This document shows, one piece after another, positions 61,683 through 64,000 of a DNA stretch of 64,000 nt (position 1 is the first letter of the stretch; every line of letters starts with the position of its first letter). The translations under genes were made by a program, and so were the position numbers. The notes under the pieces were generated by a model. It did no database searches. It had not been told where the DNA came from and was given only the letters and a program-made list of their open reading frames with translations. The DNA is from Clostridia bacterium (GTDB lineage: Bacteria; Bacillota; Clostridia; Peptostreptococcales; Anaerovoracaceae): contig CABJAP010000005.1 in assembly GCA_902363595.1 (NCBI GenBank), forward strand, positions 1 to 64,000, written 5' to 3'.

Positions 61683-62975
61683 ATGTATTCAACGACAAAA
61701 TCGAAAGAACTGTTTGAATCGGGCCAGAAAAGTTTAGTGCGAGGTTTATGCAGCGATATTCACAAAGGAGCCTGGCAGGAATACCCTGTGTATATGTCAT
61801 ATGGAAAAGGGTCTAAATGTTATGATGTTGACGGTAATTCGTATATTGACTATTTGCTGGCATTTGGACCTATGATTTTGGGCTATGCTCCAGAGGCGGT
61901 ATCGAAAGCTGTAAAAGAACAAATCGACAAAGCATCGCTCTTGGCCGCGCCTACGGAAGATATGGTTGCGCTGTGCAACAAGCTTTGCGAAATCATTCCA
62001 TCTGCAGAAAAGGTAAGTGTACTGCTCAATTCCGGATCTGAGGCAGACGTACACGCAGTGCGCCTGGCCCGGGCATACACGGGCAAGACAAGGATTGTAA
62101 AGTTTGAGGGCCATTACCATGGCTGGATGGACGAATTGAAAGTAAGCAATGAAGCTCTAAAGGAATCGTTGTTAGGGCCCAGAAACAATCCATGGAAACT
62201 GAGACATGCCAACGGTCAGGTGGAACCGATCCATGTGATTACAGCGCCATACAATGATTTGAACTATCTGGAAACACTGTTTAAGCGGCGTAGCAACGAA
62301 ATTGCCGGTGTCATATTAGAACCGATCATGTGCAATGCAGAACCCGTTTTTCCTCGAAAAGGGTTCTTGGAAGGACTAAGAGAGCTGACTTTAAAGTATG
62401 ATATCGCTTTGATTTTTGATGAAGTCATTACAGGCTTCCGCACAGCCCTTGGCGGAGCACAGGAGTATTTTGGCGTAACCCCTGATATTTCCACCTTTGC
62501 GAAGGCCATTGCAGGAGGCTATCCGCTTTCAGCAGTCGTAGGCAGAGAAGAGGTGGTATCGGCAGGAAATTTAAGCGCCGGAACTTTTAATGGCAATTCA
62601 CTTTGTGTAGCAGCAGCCCTTGCTACCATTGGCGAGTTAGAAAAGCCTGGAGTATACGAGGAACTGGAACGAAAATCGCAAAGCATGGCTGATGGGCTTA
62701 TAAAGCTTGGAAAGAAGCATGGTCTGCAAATTACCTCACAAGCAGCAGGAGGCATTTGGAGTATGGTATTTGGTACAGAAGAAGCGCTGGTCGATTACAG
62801 AGACCATTTCGGCAAAGTCGATAAAGCGATGTACCAAAGGGTTGCAGAAGCCTGCATGGAAAGAGGCGTCAGACTTAATCCGTGGCGAGGCAGATTGTAT
62901 ATGTCGACAGCGCATACGGATAAAGACATTCGGTGCACTTTGGACGTTCTGGATGATATTTTTTCCCAACTATAA
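61683..62975 (+). CDS. Class III (glutamate-1-semialdehyde-type) aminotransferase
   Basis: 430 residues, PLP enzyme. LLNSGSEADVHAVRLAR near 115 is the cofactor phosphate loop, FEGHYHGWMDE near 140 and FDEVITGFR near 245 follow, and the catalytic lysine is in FAKAIAGGYPLSAVVG near 275. The sequence resembles GSA 2,1-aminomutase/aminotransferases, but no heme genes are near. It is preceded by a sigma-54 promoter and ends at a strong terminator, so it is transcribed alone. With the mutase-like gene after it, a role in amino-acid fermentation is plausible. Confidence 0.88.
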   Translation: MYSTTKSKELFESGQKSLVRGLCSDIHKGAWQEYPVYMSYGKGSKCYDVDGNSYIDYLLAFGPMILGYAPEAVSKAVKEQIDKASLLAAPTEDMVALCNKLCEIIPSAEKVSVLLNSGSEADVHAVRLARAYTGKTRIVKFEGHYHGWMDELKVSNEALKESLLGPRNNPWKLRHANGQVEPIHVITAPYNDLNYLETLFKRRSNEIAGVILEPIMCNAEPVFPRKGFLEGLRELTLKYDIALIFDEVITGFRTALGGAQEYFGVTPDISTFAKAIAGGYPLSAVVGREEVVSAGNLSAGTFNGNSLCVAAALATIGELEKPGVYEELERKSQSMADGLIKLGKKHGLQITSQAAGGIWSMVFGTEEALVDYRDHFGKVDKAMYQRVAEACMERGVRLNPWRGRLYMSTAHTDKDIRCTLDVLDDIFSQL

Positions 62976-63003
62976 GTTCGGAAGGCGATATCTCTTATAC
63001 TAT

Positions 63004-63049
63004 AAAAAAGAAGGGGCGGATACGGATTGTATCTGGCCCCTTCTTTTTA
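63004..63049 (+). terminator. Strong intrinsic terminator
   Basis: AAAAAAGAAGGGGC pairs with GGCCCCTTCTTTTT, with an inner GGATAC/GTATCT stem. It directly follows the aminotransferase gene. Confidence 0.9.
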
Positions 63050-63050
63050 T

Positions 63051-63154
63051 AATACAGGAAATATCGGTTGCGTAGCATTTCCTGTATTTCAAAAAAGTTC
63101 ACCTTGTGAAAGTGAGCGCGAAGCGCGAATAACGTTTCTGAAGGAAACTTTTTT
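63051..63154. repeat. Two adjacent inverted repeats before truncated mutase gene
   Basis: AATACAGGAAAT and ATTTCCTGTATT form a perfect 12-bp stem (63051-63088). Right after it, AAAAAAGTT and AACTTTTTT bound a 64-base segment containing the small stem GTTTC/GAAAC. This could be a compact mobile-type element or stacked terminators, at the point where the mutase-like coding sequence begins abruptly. Confidence 0.5.
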
Positions 63155-63214
63155 AAATGCTGCTGCCGATTTGTTCGATTTTCTTTAGCGGAAATCATTA
63201 AGGCATTAGGTATC

Positions 63215-64000
63215 ATGTCTGCAAAAAAGGACGATATGTTTATCGTTGATACCTATTTAGATGATGGAATACCCGGTTACTGCATGGATTATGCATCCTT
63301 TATAGGCTACGCTTTATTGGAAAAGTATATTGTAACAGAGCTGTGCGGAGCAAGATACGTTGCAAGCTTTGGCCAGCTTTGGAGCGATTCAAAAATGAAG
63401 ATGGGGGCCTTGCTCGCATTGTCAGACCTTTTGAAAACAGAAGATCAGCCAGGCGTTGGATATTTGTACGGGAATTCCATCGATCACTGGAAAGAACATA
63501 TTGCTGGAAACTATGGAATCACTGCCTCAGAATATCTCATGCAGATATTGGTAGAACGAAAATATAAGACCGGCGCGGCGATACAGACAATACCAATTAC
63601 AGAACAAATCGCTGTCCCTACTGTTGAAGTGGTCGAAGACATTCTGGCAGTATGCAACAGACTTGAAGAGCGTGCCCATGAATGGGACTGCCTGATGGAT
63701 TTTACAGAGATTGAAAAGTATCGGGATAATTTTAAACGGTATGGAACTCAGTTTTTTAACAACATTCTTGAGGGTTTTTCTGCGGCCGGTATTGACATTA
63801 AGGACCCGCTGCAAATCATTTGGACTTTACGGAAAATGGATCCTTTGCGATTTGAATTGATGTTCCACCCAAGTACGTTTGATCAAACTTCCAATGAATT
63901 CGAACCCTTTTATCCATCGTCCATCGTGAAACAGAGCTTAGACATAAGAGACGCCGTAATCAAGCAATTGTGTGAATGTGGAGACGGACATTGTCTTGCA
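63215..64000 (+). CDS. Glutamate mutase E (methylaspartate mutase)-like protein, 5'-truncated and cut by window edge
   Basis: 262 codons open to the right edge. The pattern resembles the barrel subunit of cobalamin-dependent glutamate mutase: ASFGQLWSDSKMKMGALLAL, YLYGNSIDHW, YKTGAAIQTIPITEQIAVPT, FFNNILEGFSAAGIDIKDP. Similarity seems to start before the ATG (SLAEIIKALGI, from about 63182, recalls the LLAEIIHAGG segment near residue 175 of GlmE). About 170 N-terminal residues are therefore missing. There is only a weak AAGG ribosome site. It is either a 5'-deleted remnant or a short divergent family. The family call is from remembered sequence and is moderate. Confidence 0.5.
   Translation, partial: MSAKKDDMFIVDTYLDDGIPGYCMDYASFIGYALLEKYIVTELCGARYVASFGQLWSDSKMKMGALLALSDLLKTEDQPGVGYLYGNSIDHWKEHIAGNYGITASEYLMQILVERKYKTGAAIQTIPITEQIAVPTVEVVEDILAVCNRLEERAHEWDCLMDFTEIEKYRDNFKRYGTQFFNNILEGFSAAGIDIKDPLQIIWTLRKMDPLRFELMFHPSTFDQTSNEFEPFYPSSIVKQSLDIRDAVIKQLCECGDGHCLA

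Noticed and set aside
63146..63200. Alternative ATG frame just before the mutase-like gene
   Set aside because: Gives a 14-residue peptide only and lacks any similarity; the other frame carries the mutase-like pattern.

Overview
The window looks like a chromosomal stretch of a strictly anaerobic Clostridia-type Firmicute. The reasons are strong AGGAGG-type ribosome sites, intrinsic terminators, enoate-reductase (BaiCD/FadH-like) flavoenzymes, B12-dependent enzymes, a molybdenum aldehyde oxidoreductase, holin-like type I toxins and a 30-bp-repeat CRISPR array. A precise genus cannot be read from the sequence. No rRNA, tRNA, insertion sequence or phage gene was recognised.

Layout. Positions 1-31 kb form a mosaic of small catabolic cassettes. 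Each has one or two major facilitator (MFS) permeases, redox enzymes and often a LysR regulator. The redox enzymes are three FMN/FAD/4Fe-4S enoate reductase-like paralogs, two MmgE/PrpD proteins, zinc and iron alcohol dehydrogenases, SDRs, two metallo-beta-lactamase-fold hydrolases and an SMP-30-like protein. The four LysR proteins are close paralogs, all starting MDTKK. An operator-controlled RelB/PIN pair sits at 16.0-16.6 kb, and its toxin gene has lost an internal segment.

31-41 kb: a second zinc alcohol dehydrogenase; two tandem copies of a type I toxin-antitoxin module (27-codon toxins, each with a convergent antisense RNA); a methyltransferase-like gene; and a molybdenum hydroxylase-type aldehyde oxidoreductase followed by a multi-cluster Fe-S/flavin protein, a CxxC redox peptide and an MFS permease. 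The promoters of the alcohol dehydrogenase and of the aldehyde oxidoreductase are near copies of each other, so the two are probably co-regulated as a plausible alcohol-aldehyde-acid relay.

41-46 kb: an SRAP protein, an SDR gene with an in-frame stop, and a CRISPR array with 23 clear repeats followed by three decayed ones and no cas genes in the window. About 1.4 kb of decayed sequence follows.

46-54 kb: an NCS1 permease with a small membrane partner, a MerR regulator, then a PEBP gene and a complete B12 diol/glycerol dehydratase operon. The large and medium subunits are naturally fused, no microcompartment genes are present, and two substrate-pocket residues differ from the classical enzyme. 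An AraC protein with a GH39-like tail is convergent with it.

56-64 kb: an NhaC antiporter, saccharopine dehydrogenase-like, SDR and iron alcohol dehydrogenase genes, then a sigma-54 promoter driving a class III aminotransferase, and finally a glutamate-mutase-E-like gene that lacks its 5' part and runs off the right edge.

Taken together, the window reads as an accessory catabolic region. Repeated duplication of transporter, redox and regulator cassettes appears to provide uptake, CoA activation, C=C reduction or hydration, and alcohol/aldehyde oxidation of several unidentified organic substrates. Functional statements below rest on motifs and family knowledge; substrates are not known.
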